DNA from: Plantibacter auratus
Lineage (GTDB): Bacteria; Actinomycetota; Actinomycetes; Actinomycetales; Microbacteriaceae
Assembly (NCBI RefSeq): GCF_050587365.1
Contig: NZ_JBOBFV010000002.1
Location: 1,151,553 to 1,215,552, forward strand
Direction: 5' to 3'
Length of the DNA stretch: 64,000 bases
The position numbers and the translations under genes were made by a program. How positions within the stretch are numbered: the stretch's first letter is position 1; every line of letters starts with the position of its first letter. Under the pieces are notes generated by a model, which did not search any database, was not told the DNA's origin, and worked only from the letters and a program-made list of their open reading frames with translations. Of the stretch, positions 9,151 through 17,287 are shown piece by piece.

Positions 9151-9942
9151 CTAGAGCATCCCGGTCAGCACTCCGCCGTCCGCGCGGAGGGCCGCACCGT
9201 TCGTCGCCGACGCCAGTGGGCTCGCGAGGTAGGCCGCCAGCGAGGCGATCTCCTCGGGCTCGATGAAGCGTTCAAGCAGCGTGGTGGTGTTGCGACCGAT
9301 GATCGAGGCCTTCACGGCGTCGACCGGCGCGGCCTGGTCGGCGGCGATCGACTCGATCGTCGTGGCGACGCCGTCCGAGTAGGTCGGGCCGCCGAGGATC
9401 GTGTTGACCGTCACGGCGGTGCCGCGGGTCAGCTTCGCGAGTCCGTTGCCGAGGGCGACCATCGCCGCCTTCGTGACGCCGTAGTGGATCATGTCGGCGG
9501 GGATGTTCACGCCGGACTCGCTGCTGATGAAGAGGATGCGCCCCCAGCCACGATCCAACATGCCTGGCAGGGCGTGCCGGGACAGTCGAACGCCGCTCAT
9601 CAGGTTGACCTCGAGGACGTTGGACCAGTCGTCGTCCGAGATGGACTCGAACTGCGCGAGACCGAACTGGCCCACGTTGTTCACGAGGATGTCCACGGCG
9701 CCGAGGTCACCGAGCAGTCGCTCGACGGAGGCGGGATCGGCGAAATCCGCGACGATCCCGTCGTGGCCGGCATCGGGGTGCGTGCGCCGAAGCTCGGCGA
9801 CCGTATCCTGCACCGCCTGCTCGGAGCGCCCGTTCACGATGACGTGTGCGCCTTCGGCGGCGAGCCTCCGCGCGACGGCGGCACCGATGCCGCCGGTCGA
9901 TCCGCTGATGAAGGCCGTCTTGCCGCGGAGTTGTAGGTCCAT
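9151..9942 (-). CDS. Short-chain dehydrogenase/reductase
   Basis: This 263-residue classical SDR has the cofactor motif GSTGGIG (residues ~14-20), the NNVG motif near 88, and the catalytic S-Y-K set (SSESG, then YGVTK around 157-161). Arg in NGRSEQ after beta-2 favours NADP(H). The substrate is unknown. It is divergent from a MarR regulator across two identical-looking palindromes, so it is likely that regulator's target. It resembles a second SDR in the window at 29993-30808, sharing IHYG, GPT and YLASPLAS segments. The ATG is preceded by GGGAG. Confidence 0.9.
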   Translation of the reverse strand: MDLQLRGKTAFISGSTGGIGAAVARRLAAEGAHVIVNGRSEQAVQDTVAELRRTHPDAGHDGIVADFADPASVERLLGDLGAVDILVNNVGQFGLAQFESISDDDWSNVLEVNLMSGVRLSRHALPGMLDRGWGRILFISSESGVNIPADMIHYGVTKAAMVALGNGLAKLTRGTAVTVNTILGGPTYSDGVATTIESIAADQAAPVDAVKASIIGRNTTTLLERFIEPEEIASLAAYLASPLASATNGAALRADGGVLTGML

Positions 9943-9974
9943 GTCGTCTCCCTCTGTTGGCGATACGCCGCCTC

Positions 9975-10022
9975 ACTTGCTCAGGCAAGTCACTCTAGGT
10001 CGGTTCACTTGCTCAAGCAAGT
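9975..10022. promoter_or_regulatory. Twin MarR-type operators over divergent promoters
   Basis: Two 16-bp palindromes with sequence ACTTGCTCARGCAAGT lie at 9975-9990 and 10007-10022; the second is ACTTGC-TCAA-GCAAGT. Their starts are 32 bp apart, about three helical turns, so bound dimers would lie on one face. The right-hand copy overlaps the -35 of a rightward promoter (TTCACT at 10004-10009, 17-bp spacer, TAGGCT at 10027-10032). The left-hand copy covers the expected start of a leftward promoter (TTGCTT at 10020-10015, 17-bp spacer, TAGAGT at 9997-9992). This geometry fits joint repression of the SDR and the regulator itself. Confidence 0.75.
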
Positions 10023-10038
10023 TGAATAGGCTTGCTTC

Positions 10039-10527
10039 ATGACCGAATCCGCCGAACATCCTGGCCTCAGCGGCGAGCGGCTCGCGGCCTGGGCCTCAGT
10101 CGCCACCTTGGTGGAGCGGCTTCCCGCGGCACTCGACGCCCAGCTGCAGCGAGACAGCGGGCTGAGCCACTACGAGCACGGGCTGCTCTTCGCGCTCGAC
10201 ACCGCCCCGGACCGCACACTCCGGATGAGCACGCTCGCCTCGTACGCGAGCAGCACGCTCTCGCGGCTCTCCCGCGCGGTCTCGCGACTCGAGAAGCAGG
10301 GCTGGGTGCGACGCGAGGTCGACCCCACCGATGGTCGGTTCACCCTCGCCGTCCTCACGGACGACGGCCACGCGCACGTCGCCCGGTCCACGCCGGCGCA
10401 CCACGCCCTCGTCGAGGAGCTCGTCTTCGGCTCGCTCACGGAGGCGCAGGTGCGGCAACTGGCCGAGATCAGCGCGAGGATCGCGACGACGATCGATCCG
10501 ACCGTGCCGTGGGCGCCGTCCGAGTGA
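10039..10527 (+). CDS. MarR-family transcriptional regulator
   Basis: The 162-residue winged-helix protein has the MarR layout: a dimerisation helix, then MSTLASYASSTLSRLSRAVSRL as the DNA-binding segment (residues ~63-84) and the wing GWVRREVDPTDGRFTLAVLT (~89-108) with the conserved D-x-R. It lies divergent from an SDR gene across twin palindromes that probably are its own binding sites. There is no Shine-Dalgarno; a TAGGCT box ends exactly six bases before the ATG, which predicts a leaderless transcript. The ligand is unknown. Confidence 0.9.
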   Translation: MTESAEHPGLSGERLAAWASVATLVERLPAALDAQLQRDSGLSHYEHGLLFALDTAPDRTLRMSTLASYASSTLSRLSRAVSRLEKQGWVRREVDPTDGRFTLAVLTDDGHAHVARSTPAHHALVEELVFGSLTEAQVRQLAEISARIATTIDPTVPWAPSE

Positions 10528-10580
10528 ACCTCGGAAAGACGTCCTTGTGGGCGCGCTCACGCCGGGCGTAGCTTGACCGC

Positions 10581-10985
10581 ATGAGCCTCTTCATCACGTG
10601 TCCGGTCGAGAGCGTCGAACGCGCGACCGCCTTCTACGACGCCCTCGGCTGGACCCGCAACGCGGCGATGTCCTCTGACCAGGTCTCCTGTTTCGAGATC
10701 GCTCCCGGGCAATACGTCATGCTCGGGAGCCGAGAGATGTACGCGAGCGTCGGCGGCACCGAGGAGCTGATCGGCGGACCGGACACGCCCTCGAAGGTGA
10801 CGGTCTCCTTCGACCTCGGCAGTCGCGAGGCGGTCGACGAGCTCGTCGAGCGGGCCGGCGCCTCGGGTGGACGGATCGGCGACACCGACGACTACCCGTT
10901 CATGTACCAGCGCCAGTTCGACGACCCCGACGGGTACCACTACTCGCCGTTCTGGATGAAGCCCGACGCCGAGCCGACCGCCTGA
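10581..10985 (+). CDS. VOC-family (glyoxalase-fold) protein
   Basis: This 134-residue protein has the paired beta-alpha-beta-beta-beta modules of the vicinal oxygen chelate superfamily: an N-terminal MSLFITCPVESVERATAFYDALGW segment split over strand and helix, and a C-terminal FDDPDGYHYSPFWM segment, typical of extradiol-dioxygenase-like or bleomycin-resistance-like members. No specific substrate can be named. A TAGCTT box ends six bases before the ATG and no ribosome site is visible, so it is probably leaderless. Its 3' end overlaps the convergent next gene by 46 nt. Confidence 0.8.
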   Translation: MSLFITCPVESVERATAFYDALGWTRNAAMSSDQVSCFEIAPGQYVMLGSREMYASVGGTEELIGGPDTPSKVTVSFDLGSREAVDELVERAGASGGRIGDTDDYPFMYQRQFDDPDGYHYSPFWMKPDAEPTA

Positions 10986-11449
10986 GTGACCTCCCCGCGA
11001 CACGGCGCGGCGAGCAGGTCGCCGGGCGCGAGGTCGCGGGGGAGCAGCACGCGCTGCTCGGTTCCTGCCGCGCTGTCGAGGTGGAACGACACTGTGTGCG
11101 TCGTCGACGCTCGCCCGATCAGTCGGAGTTCCGACCAGCACGGCTCGACGTCTGCGAGACAGGCGTCGAGGGTGAGGTGATGACCGCCCTCGCCGAACGC
11201 CGCAGCGACGACGCGCATGACGACCACGGAGGTTTGCTCGACGGGCGAGGGGCATCCGCCTGTGCCGGGGATCACCGCTGCCGCCGAGTGGACGCACGGG
11301 GTTCCGCACTGCTCGACCAGGCGCAGCATCGGAACGTCGTCGACGATCACGTCCGTAGTGCTGAGGTGGGTGTGTGCCGGCCAGCGGTCGGGGAGGAACG
11401 GGTCCGGGATGCTGCGGCGGAGTGAAGGCAGGATCGTCGTGAGGGTCAT
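10940..11449 (-). CDS. Hypothetical protein
   Basis: The frame encodes 169 residues with no family I recognise. It contains four cysteines and a mixed alpha/beta composition but no signal peptide or membrane segment. The start at 11449 is well supported by GGAGGT immediately upstream. The last 15 codons overlap the convergent VOC gene, an unusual arrangement that could mean the true C terminus is shorter in related strains. It is upstream of the GNAT gene on the same strand but 142 nt lies downstream before that gene starts the other way round, so no operon role is evident. Confidence 0.6.
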   Translation of the reverse strand: MTLTTILPSLRRSIPDPFLPDRWPAHTHLSTTDVIVDDVPMLRLVEQCGTPCVHSAAAVIPGTGGCPSPVEQTSVVVMRVVAAAFGEGGHHLTLDACLADVEPCWSELRLIGRASTTHTVSFHLDSAAGTEQRVLLPRDLAPGDLLAAPCRGEVTQAVGSASGFIQNGE

Positions 11450-11590
11450 GACCTCCGGTCTACGCCTCGCATTCTGCCCGAGTACCAGTCCTCACGGGAT
11501 CCATACATCGTTCCCCGGAACCCAGACGGTCTCCTCACGTCGCGCGCGGGCGAGGGGGCATCGGGCCCCGACCATGGCTGGCATCTCCTG

Positions 11591-12064
11591 TCAGAGTTCG
11601 CGCGCGAACGACACCGTCGTGGCCGTGCGTCCGGTCTCGGCGAGTCCCGCCTTCAGGAGGACCCGCTGGGATGCGAGGTTGGTGACGTCGGTCTCCGCGG
11701 CCGCCCGTTCTGCGCCATGCGCTGCGGCGAACGACAGTGCGCCGGCGACCGCTTCCGTCGCGAGTCCGACCCCGCGAGCAGCGGGAACGAGACCGTAGCC
11801 GAACTCGACGCGGCCATCGCTGTCGGGCGGACCGAAGAAGCCGAAGCCACCGACGGCCGACCCGTCGGCATCACGGATGAGGTACATCGTGAAGATCGGG
11901 TCGCCGTCGGTCGATTCCGCGAGGCCACGGAGCGGGCCGAGCTCGTCGGCGAAGGGGTACTCCGGGTGCCAGGCGTCACCGTCGCGCTCATCGCGTTCGA
12001 CGATGCGTCGCGCGAGCGCCGGGGAGATCGGTTCGAGGGTGGTTCGTTCGGTGCGGATGATCAT
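11591..12064 (-). CDS. GNAT-family N-acetyltransferase
   Basis: The 157-residue protein fits the RimJ/RimL-like acetyltransferase group: MIIRTERTTLEPIS at the N terminus, a central GFGFFGPP strand region, and the acetyl-CoA-binding segment VPAARGVGLATEAVAG (residues ~92-107, a Q/RxxGxG/A variant) followed by DVTNLASQRVLLKAGL. It transfers an acetyl group to an unknown amine. The start at 12064 fits the family length; the frame is open further upstream only opposite other genes. A CAGACT box lies seven bases before the ATG, consistent with a leaderless start. Confidence 0.85.
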   Translation of the reverse strand: MIIRTERTTLEPISPALARRIVERDERDGDAWHPEYPFADELGPLRGLAESTDGDPIFTMYLIRDADGSAVGGFGFFGPPDSDGRVEFGYGLVPAARGVGLATEAVAGALSFAAAHGAERAAAETDVTNLASQRVLLKAGLAETGRTATTVSFAREL

Positions 12065-12132
12065 CGACGCCAGTCTGGCAGGGGCCAGACACGCATGATC
12101 GCCATGCGGTATCGGCCGGTCTGACGCCGCCG

Positions 12133-12191
12133 CCCAGAGCGCCCGTTCTGCTCTTGACCGGAGCGTCAGGGGACGGATTGCGCACTCTCGG
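12133..12191. repeat. 59-bp palindromic element, copy A
   Basis: Two imperfect 21-nt arms (12133-12153 and 12171-12191) flank a 17-nt loop. The right arm, read in reverse, begins CCGAGAGTGCGCAATC. The arms match at about two thirds of positions. The loop itself can pair TGAC with GTCA. The right arm contains the last codons of the phosphotransferase gene (tail ESAQSVP) before its stop at 12166. The same 21-17-21 geometry recurs at 18690, 41132 and 42167. Confidence 0.7.
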
Positions 12192-12975
12192 TGGCCTCCT
12201 CGAGGACCTCCAGCTCGTGACGCACGTGGTCGAGCGCATCCCCGGGGTGGCGATGCTGCAGATCGTGCAGCATGAACCGGCAGGCCCAGATGCGTGCGGC
12301 CGTCGACGCCTCGTCGAGGTTCGCGCCGTCGGTCCAGCCCGCGAGGAACGCCCGCCACACCGGCTGGTCGAGCAGCGGTATGGCGTGCGGGTCCAGCCGG
12401 AAGATGGCGGAGGTCCTGGCCCGGTCGTAGTCCGGCGACCCGGCTGCGGCGTTGGTCCAGTCGATGACGGCGGTCACGCGGTCGTCCGGCCCCAGCAGGA
12501 TGTTCAACGGGTGGAGATCGAGATGCAGGAGCGAGCGCTTGCCGTCGATGGAGGCGAACGCCGGAGGGGCGGTGACCGTCCACAGCGCCGCCTGCGCACG
12601 ACCGCAGGCCAGACCCCTCGTGAAGGCCCGCTCGGCGGTCACGCCGTTGAGATCGGCGGCGACGGTGCCGTCGACCCGCTCGATGAGCGCGGCTGCCCAT
12701 GGTCCACTGTCGGTCGGGACGAAGGTGCCGACGGTCGCCGGAACCGGCACCGCCACGGAGGCTGCGTTCGCAGCGGCGAGTTCGTGCGCGATCGTCTCCG
12801 GGGAGCCGAGGCGCAGCACGACGTCGTCGGTACCGAACACCCGCCCGGTCATCCCGCCGAGCGGCTCGAGGCATTCATGATCGAGCCCGAAATGGGCGCT
12901 CGCTTCGATGAGGGCGCGATGGAATCCGCGCTCGTTGTCGTCGACCATCACGTCATCGTAGGTGAAGCGCGCCAT
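12166..12975 (-). CDS. Phosphotransferase-family (APH/choline-kinase fold) protein
   Basis: The 269-residue protein has the aminoglycoside-phosphotransferase fold: the catalytic loop HLDLHPLNILL (residues ~145-155, H-x-D-x5-N) and VIDWTNAAAG (~165-174) in place of DFG-like metal binding. The N-terminal lobe contains VVLRLGSP with the ATP-binding segment. It could phosphorylate a small sugar or antibiotic, but no substrate is evident. The start at 12975 is chosen because the protein then begins at the family's normal length. The C-terminal ESAQSVP is encoded inside a 59-bp palindromic repeat, so this tail was probably acquired from the element. Confidence 0.8.
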   Translation of the reverse strand: MARFTYDDVMVDDNERGFHRALIEASAHFGLDHECLEPLGGMTGRVFGTDDVVLRLGSPETIAHELAAANAASVAVPVPATVGTFVPTDSGPWAAALIERVDGTVAADLNGVTAERAFTRGLACGRAQAALWTVTAPPAFASIDGKRSLLHLDLHPLNILLGPDDRVTAVIDWTNAAAGSPDYDRARTSAIFRLDPHAIPLLDQPVWRAFLAGWTDGANLDEASTAARIWACRFMLHDLQHRHPGDALDHVRHELEVLEEATESAQSVP

Positions 12976-12991
12976 CTGGTCACGGCTGTCG

Positions 12992-13633
12992 TCACCGTCT
13001 CCCCGATGACGAGCGGGTCGTGGCTGAGCGGCGCTGCCATGCCACTGTCGCAACGATGAGGACGGTCGTGATCGCCAGGCCCAGGACCGCTCCCATCGCG
13101 ACATCATGGACGTAGTGCACGCCTTGCACGACCCGGCCGGCGGCGACGAGCGCCGCCAGCGCGAGCGCCGAGCATGTGACCCACCAACGGCCGACGGCGA
13201 TCGCTATGACGACGGTCGCTCCGAACGCGAGCGTCGCGTGATTCGACGGCAGTGACCAGTCGCCGGCCGGCGGGCATTCGGTCGCGATCGACCACCGGGT
13301 GCATGGTCGAGGTTGGGCGAAGAGGAGTTTCAGTCCCTCGCTCGCGGCGTAGGCGAGGCCGACCCCGGCGGCGCCGGCGAGCAGCCGCGCCCGCCGTTCC
13401 GGGTGGCGGACCCAGGCGAACGCAGCCGTCGACATCGTCGTCGCCGCCAGGAGTGCGAGGCCGATCTCCGAGGCGAGTTCGACGTTCGGGATGGCCGAGC
13501 CGAGGGCGGCGAGCCAGCGCGTGCCGACGACGCTGACGCTGCCCGGCGCTGGGGCGATGAGGAGGGTGAGAGCGAAGAGGGTCACCGCAGCGAACGGTAG
13601 GAGGGCGCGGCGATGCGGGATAGAAAGCGGCAT
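12992..13633 (-). CDS. PAP2-superfamily phosphatase
   Basis: This 213-residue membrane enzyme carries the three PAP2 phosphatase motifs: KLLFAQPRP (K-x6-RP), SLPSNHAT (a PSNH form of PSGH) and GRVVQGVHYVHDVAMG (SR-x5-H-x3-D with Gly at the first position). About five to six hydrophobic helices surround them, with the active site expected outside. It may dephosphorylate a lipid phosphate such as undecaprenyl pyrophosphate. The start at 13633 is supported by a TACGGT box exactly six bases upstream (leaderless pattern). It is 16 nt upstream of the phosphotransferase gene and probably co-transcribed with it. Confidence 0.85.
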   Translation of the reverse strand: MPLSIPHRRALLPFAAVTLFALTLLIAPAPGSVSVVGTRWLAALGSAIPNVELASEIGLALLAATTMSTAAFAWVRHPERRARLLAGAAGVGLAYAASEGLKLLFAQPRPCTRWSIATECPPAGDWSLPSNHATLAFGATVVIAIAVGRWWVTCSALALAALVAAGRVVQGVHYVHDVAMGAVLGLAITTVLIVATVAWQRRSATTRSSSGRR

Positions 13634-13835
13634 GCCTCGACCGTATGGACTTGCCACCGGCATCGCATCGGACTCCGGATGGCCCTGATGTCGGCACCGA
13701 GTCGGATGTGGAGAGCGCTGAGATCGTGCAACCGGCGCGCTCAGTGCTGCAGTTGTGTGGTCGGAAGCCGGCGCGCACCGAGACCGACGGGCTATACCGC
13801 GCCACGAGGCACGACAGCCGGGAGAGGATGGACGC

Positions 13836-14219
13836 ATGACCGCTCTCCACGGAATCGATATCGCCGCCGAACTCCGACAGGTCGAGGCCCATTGGACTCC
13901 TCGAGTGGTCGGGCGGGTCAACGATCAATACGTGAAGGTGGCGAAGCTCCTCGGCCAGTTGGTCTGGCACGACCACGCGAACGAAGACGAGATGTTCCTC
14001 GTCGTCTCGGGCACGCTCCGTATCCAGCTCCCCGACGATGAGGAGGTCGTGCTCACGCCGGGCCAGTTCTTCGTGGTGCCGCGGGGCGTGCAGCACAATC
14101 CCATCGCCGACGAGGAGGTCGAGATCGTCTTGATCGAGACCGTCACGACCGCGCACACCGGCGACGTGATCGTCGAGGGCACGGTGCCCGTCGAGCGTCA
14201 GCTGGGCGACTTCCGCTGA
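13836..14219 (+). CDS. Cupin-domain protein
   Basis: The 127-residue single-domain cupin shows LVWHDHANEDEMFLVVSG (cupin motif 1, G/H-x-H-x4-E) around residues 43-60 and GQFFVVPRGVQHNPIA (motif 2) around 80-95, giving a plausible three-His/Glu metal site. The barrel supports no specific function; such proteins include isomerases, dioxygenases and binding proteins. The ATG at 13836 is preceded by GGAGAGG at a good distance. It is isolated between PAP2 (divergent) and a Nudix gene. Confidence 0.85.
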   Translation: MTALHGIDIAAELRQVEAHWTPRVVGRVNDQYVKVAKLLGQLVWHDHANEDEMFLVVSGTLRIQLPDDEEVVLTPGQFFVVPRGVQHNPIADEEVEIVLIETVTTAHTGDVIVEGTVPVERQLGDFR

Positions 14220-14260
14220 CGACATGATCGCCGGACGGCACGCGACCGTAGGGTGGGCGG

Positions 14261-14836
14261 ATGCCTGTTCCGGATGAATCACGTTGGACCACGCTCGGGA
14301 AGACGACGGTCCACCGAGGTCGGGTCACCTTGGTCGATCACGAGGTCCGATTGCCGGACGGGTCGCGATCGAGGTATCTCGTCGACGAGAGCATTCCCTT
14401 CTCCGTCGCCTCGCTGATCATCGACGGCGACGACGTGCTCCTCGCCCGGCAGTACCGATACCCGCTCGACCGCTGGATCCACGACCTGCCGGGCGGTGCA
14501 GGTCGAACAGACGAAGCCCCGCTCGATGCCGCCCGGCGTGAGCTCGAAGAAGAGCTCGATATCGTTCCGGACGACCTCCGACCGCTGCACACCTTCTTCA
14601 TGAACCCGGGGCGAGCGTCCTGGCCGACACACCTGTTCATCTCGACTCGAGGCATCCGCCCCGGCCTGGCAGACCTGTCGGATCCCGCGGAGCAGGTGCG
14701 GCTCGTGCGCATCCCGCTGTCCGAGCTCGACGCGCTGATCGCCACCGGAGCGATCGTCGACCCGCCGCTCATCGTCGCCCGAGCCGTGGCGGCGGCCCAG
14801 GGCATCCTCCCGCCGCTGGGAGTGGCAAACGAGTAA
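14261..14836 (+). CDS. Nudix hydrolase, ADP-ribose pyrophosphatase type
   Basis: The 191-residue protein contains a complete Nudix box: GAGRTDEAPLDAARRELEEE, i.e. G-x5-E-x7-RELxEE, near residues 79-98. The preceding LLARQYRYPLDRWIHDLPGG is typical of the ADP-ribose/nucleotide-sugar hydrolase subgroup. It probably hydrolyses ADP-ribose or a related nucleoside diphosphate. There is no ribosome site; TAGGGT ends six bases before the ATG, predicting a leaderless message. Confidence 0.9.
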   Translation: MPVPDESRWTTLGKTTVHRGRVTLVDHEVRLPDGSRSRYLVDESIPFSVASLIIDGDDVLLARQYRYPLDRWIHDLPGGAGRTDEAPLDAARRELEEELDIVPDDLRPLHTFFMNPGRASWPTHLFISTRGIRPGLADLSDPAEQVRLVRIPLSELDALIATGAIVDPPLIVARAVAAAQGILPPLGVANE

Positions 14837-14916
14837 CGATCTCGCTGAACGCATCTGACCGAGAGCTCGAGCAGGCGGCACCGGTCGGGCTCCCTCGATT
14901 CGGGTACGCTCGCGGC

Positions 14917-15375
14917 GTGAACGAAGACGAGACGCTCGTCCACGTGACGCACGACGCGCCGTGGCTTCCCCCGGGAGGCCGGGCCGAGGTGGTCCGCCGG
15001 ACGACGCCACCCCGGCCGATGTCGGTCGTACGCTTGCTCCTCCGCCACTCCGACCGGGTGTTCTGCGTGCCGAGGCAGGGGACAGGTCGGCTCGATCTCC
15101 CGATGCTCGAGGCCGCATCCGATGATGTCGACGGCACGGCGGCCGTTCGTGAACTGGTGCAACGCATCACCGGTGAGCACACGGGCATGCACCTCATCGG
15201 CGCCGTACGCAACGTCGTGGAGGCACCGGCCGACGGATACGACTGGCCGGCGCCGGTCGCCCACTTCGGCGTGTGGGCTTCGGACGCGACTCCGATGGCG
15301 GACGGCACATGGGTGCGTCTCGACGATGACGAGCATCAGCTGCGCGACCGACACTGGTACCCGTTGGTGAGCTGA
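14917..15375 (+). CDS. Nudix-like protein without a Nudix box
   Basis: The 152-residue protein has no obvious catalytic motif. The run VVRLLLRHSDRVFCVPRQGTG, then a helix in the Nudix position, then a GAVRNVVEAP strand and FGVWAS, follows the order of secondary structure in Nudix domains, and the gene directly follows a true Nudix hydrolase. The expected RExxEE is missing: the aligned helix reads AVRELVQRITGE. I therefore read it as a degenerate, probably non-catalytic Nudix fold. The GTG start has TACGCT exactly six bases upstream (leaderless pattern). Confidence 0.55.
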   Translation: MNEDETLVHVTHDAPWLPPGGRAEVVRRTTPPRPMSVVRLLLRHSDRVFCVPRQGTGRLDLPMLEAASDDVDGTAAVRELVQRITGEHTGMHLIGAVRNVVEAPADGYDWPAPVAHFGVWASDATPMADGTWVRLDDDEHQLRDRHWYPLVS

Positions 15376-15384
15376 GCCGACAGC

Positions 15385-15828
15385 TCAGCGCGGCGACCTG
15401 ACTGGAACGAGACAGTCGACCTCGCCCTCGCGCCGGTAGTGCTCGATCTGGGGACGGCTCTCGTCGTGATCGGCGAGGTCGAAGAGCACGTCGAAGGCGT
15501 CGGCGATCTGCGCGTAGACGCCGGGCGCCTCGCCGCGAAGACGCAGCCTGAGGTAGTCGCCGCCGGGGATCACGGTCTCGTCCAGGCCGAGCGGGTTGTC
15601 AGCATCCCGGTCCAGCCGCGCGGACGCCATGCGGTACCTGTCACTTCCTCCGTAGACCAGGCCCATCATCCTGCGGCCCCGCAACGAGTCGAACGAGTTC
15701 TCGAACGCCGGCCAAGCCGCCTGCACCTGCTCGATGTCGAGTGCGACGTCCTGACTGAGAGCGGCGATGTCGTCGAGCGTCACGACGTCGAGCCGGCCGA
15801 GCTCATGCGTCATCGGGAAGTGCGTCAT
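15385..15828 (-). CDS. GyrI-like (AraC effector-binding fold) domain protein
   Basis: This 147-residue protein looks like a stand-alone effector-binding domain of the SOUL/GyrI type. The C terminus runs QIEHYRREGEVDCLVPV, which corresponds to the family's final strand, and IPGGDYLRLRLRGEAPGVY aligns with the ligand-cleft strand and helix. It has no DNA-binding domain. A likely role is small-molecule binding. Two in-frame ATGs (15828 and 15813) compete for the start; neither has a Shine-Dalgarno. Confidence 0.6.
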   Translation of the reverse strand: MTHFPMTHELGRLDVVTLDDIAALSQDVALDIEQVQAAWPAFENSFDSLRGRRMMGLVYGGSDRYRMASARLDRDADNPLGLDETVIPGGDYLRLRLRGEAPGVYAQIADAFDVLFDLADHDESRPQIEHYRREGEVDCLVPVRSPR

Positions 15829-15869
15829 GCCTCGTGTCTAACACGTGCCGCCGTGGTAGGAAGGTGCCC

Positions 15870-16337
15870 ATGCGCCGCGCCGTCAGCACTCTCCTCGCCC
15901 TTTGTCTCGTCGGCGCACTGGCGGGGTGTGGTGTGTTCGACCGAGGGCCGAGCTACGAGTCTGCCAAGGAACAAGCGCTCTCCCTGCGTCAGGAGTTCGA
16001 AGCGACGTTGCCGGACGGAGCGTCGACAGTGAGCCAGAACGACGTGGACCTCGCCTGCAGCGGCGGTGCCGTCCAGTACGACGGCAGCATCACCGTGAGC
16101 GTCGCGGAGGACTTCGATCGCAACGCCTGGTTGGACGAGGCTGCAGCGATGTATGCCGACAGGGCGGCCTGGAAGGTCGAGAAGGTGGTCGCAGCCGACG
16201 ACTCCTCAGACCTCACGAGCGGCGTCTCCTTCATCTCCGATGACGGCTACTACGTGCGTCTCGACGAATTCGCTGACACGTCCGAGTGGGGGCCGGTCAT
16301 CGTCCTGTCCGCGTCCGGTCCGTGTGTGCGTCGCTGA
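15870..16337 (+). CDS. Putative lipoprotein
   Basis: The 155-residue product starts with MRRAVSTLLALCLVGALAGC, a signal peptide ending in an LAGC lipobox, so Cys20 is the predicted lipid anchor. The mature part is a small extracytoplasmic domain with two further cysteines (one in DLACSGG, one in GPCVRR) that could form a disulfide. No family is recognised. The ATG at 15870 is preceded by AGGAAGG with correct spacing. A strong hairpin follows the gene. Confidence 0.8.
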   Translation: MRRAVSTLLALCLVGALAGCGVFDRGPSYESAKEQALSLRQEFEATLPDGASTVSQNDVDLACSGGAVQYDGSITVSVAEDFDRNAWLDEAAAMYADRAAWKVEKVVAADDSSDLTSGVSFISDDGYYVRLDEFADTSEWGPVIVLSASGPCVRR

Positions 16338-16396
16338 GCCGAGCGTCCGTCCAACAGCAACTCGCGGAATCCGCCGATGGGTCGGCCATCACACGA

Positions 16397-16429
16397 ACGG
16401 CGCACCCGAGGACTCCCCGGGTGCGCCGT
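16397..16429. terminator. Bidirectional hairpin terminator
   Basis: A perfect 12-bp stem (ACGGCGCACCCG at 16397-16408 with its complement at 16418-16429) encloses a 9-nt loop. It lies between the convergent lipoprotein gene and the alpha/beta-hydrolase gene. There is no T-tract on either side, which is common for actinobacterial terminators. Confidence 0.75.
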
Positions 16430-16450
16430 CCGTCTCCGGTGGTGGTTCCC

Positions 16451-17287
16451 TTACTGCTCGATGAAGGCGAGGAGGTCGGGGTTGATGATGTCGGCGTGGG
16501 TGGTCAGCATGCCGTGCGGGAAGCCCTCGTAGACCTTGAGGGTCGCGTTGCTGAGGAGCTCGGCCTGCTTGATGACCGCGTCCTTGTATGGCACGACCTG
16601 GTCGTCATCGCCCTGCATGCAGAGGACCGGCACGGAAATCGCCTTGAGGTCGTCGGTCTGGTCGGTCTCGGAGAACGCCTTGATGCCCTCGTAGTGCGCC
16701 ACGGCACTGCCGGTCATGCCTTGACGCCACCAGTTGTCGATCACGGGCTGGGACACGGTGACACCGTCTCGGTTGAATCCGTAGAACGGGCCCGAAGCCA
16801 CGGCCTGGAAGAACTCCGCCCGGTTCGCGGCGAGCGCGCTCCGGAAGCCGTCGAAGACCGAGATGGGTGTCCCTTCGGGGTTGGCGTCGGTCTGCACCAT
16901 CAGCGGAGGCACGGACGAGACCAGGACCGCCTTCGCCACACGACCCTGCGGTTCGCCGTACTTGGCGACGTACCGCGCGACCTGACCGCCACCCGTCGAG
17001 TGGCCGATGTGGACGACGTTGCGCAGGTCGAGGTGCTCGACGACCGCCGACACGTCGCTGGCGTAGTGGTCCATGTCGTGGCCGGACCCGATCTCCGAGG
17101 ACCGCCCGTGTCCACGTCGATCGCTGGCCACGACGCGGTACCCCTTCGACAGGAAGAAGAGCACCTGCGCGTCCCAGTCGTCCGACGACAGCGGCCAACC
17201 GTGGTGGAACATGATGGGCTGCGCCGCCGGGTCGCCCAGATCCTTGTAGTAGATTTCCGTGCCGTCGTCCGTTGTCACGAATGGCAT
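16451..17287 (-). CDS. Alpha/beta hydrolase, non-heme chloroperoxidase type
   Basis: This 278-residue hydrolase has the nucleophile elbow GHSTGGGQ (Ser around 97), the acidic residue in QGDDDQVVP (~225-233) and the catalytic His in GFPHGM (~258). The oxyanion-region FHHGWPLSSDDW and the RGHGRSS segment place it with chloroperoxidase/esterase-like members. It probably acts as a cytosolic esterase or perhydrolase; no natural substrate is apparent. The ATG at 17287 is preceded by GGAGGT. Confidence 0.9.
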   Translation of the reverse strand: MPFVTTDDGTEIYYKDLGDPAAQPIMFHHGWPLSSDDWDAQVLFFLSKGYRVVASDRRGHGRSSEIGSGHDMDHYASDVSAVVEHLDLRNVVHIGHSTGGGQVARYVAKYGEPQGRVAKAVLVSSVPPLMVQTDANPEGTPISVFDGFRSALAANRAEFFQAVASGPFYGFNRDGVTVSQPVIDNWWRQGMTGSAVAHYEGIKAFSETDQTDDLKAISVPVLCMQGDDDQVVPYKDAVIKQAELLSNATLKVYEGFPHGMLTTHADIINPDLLAFIEQ

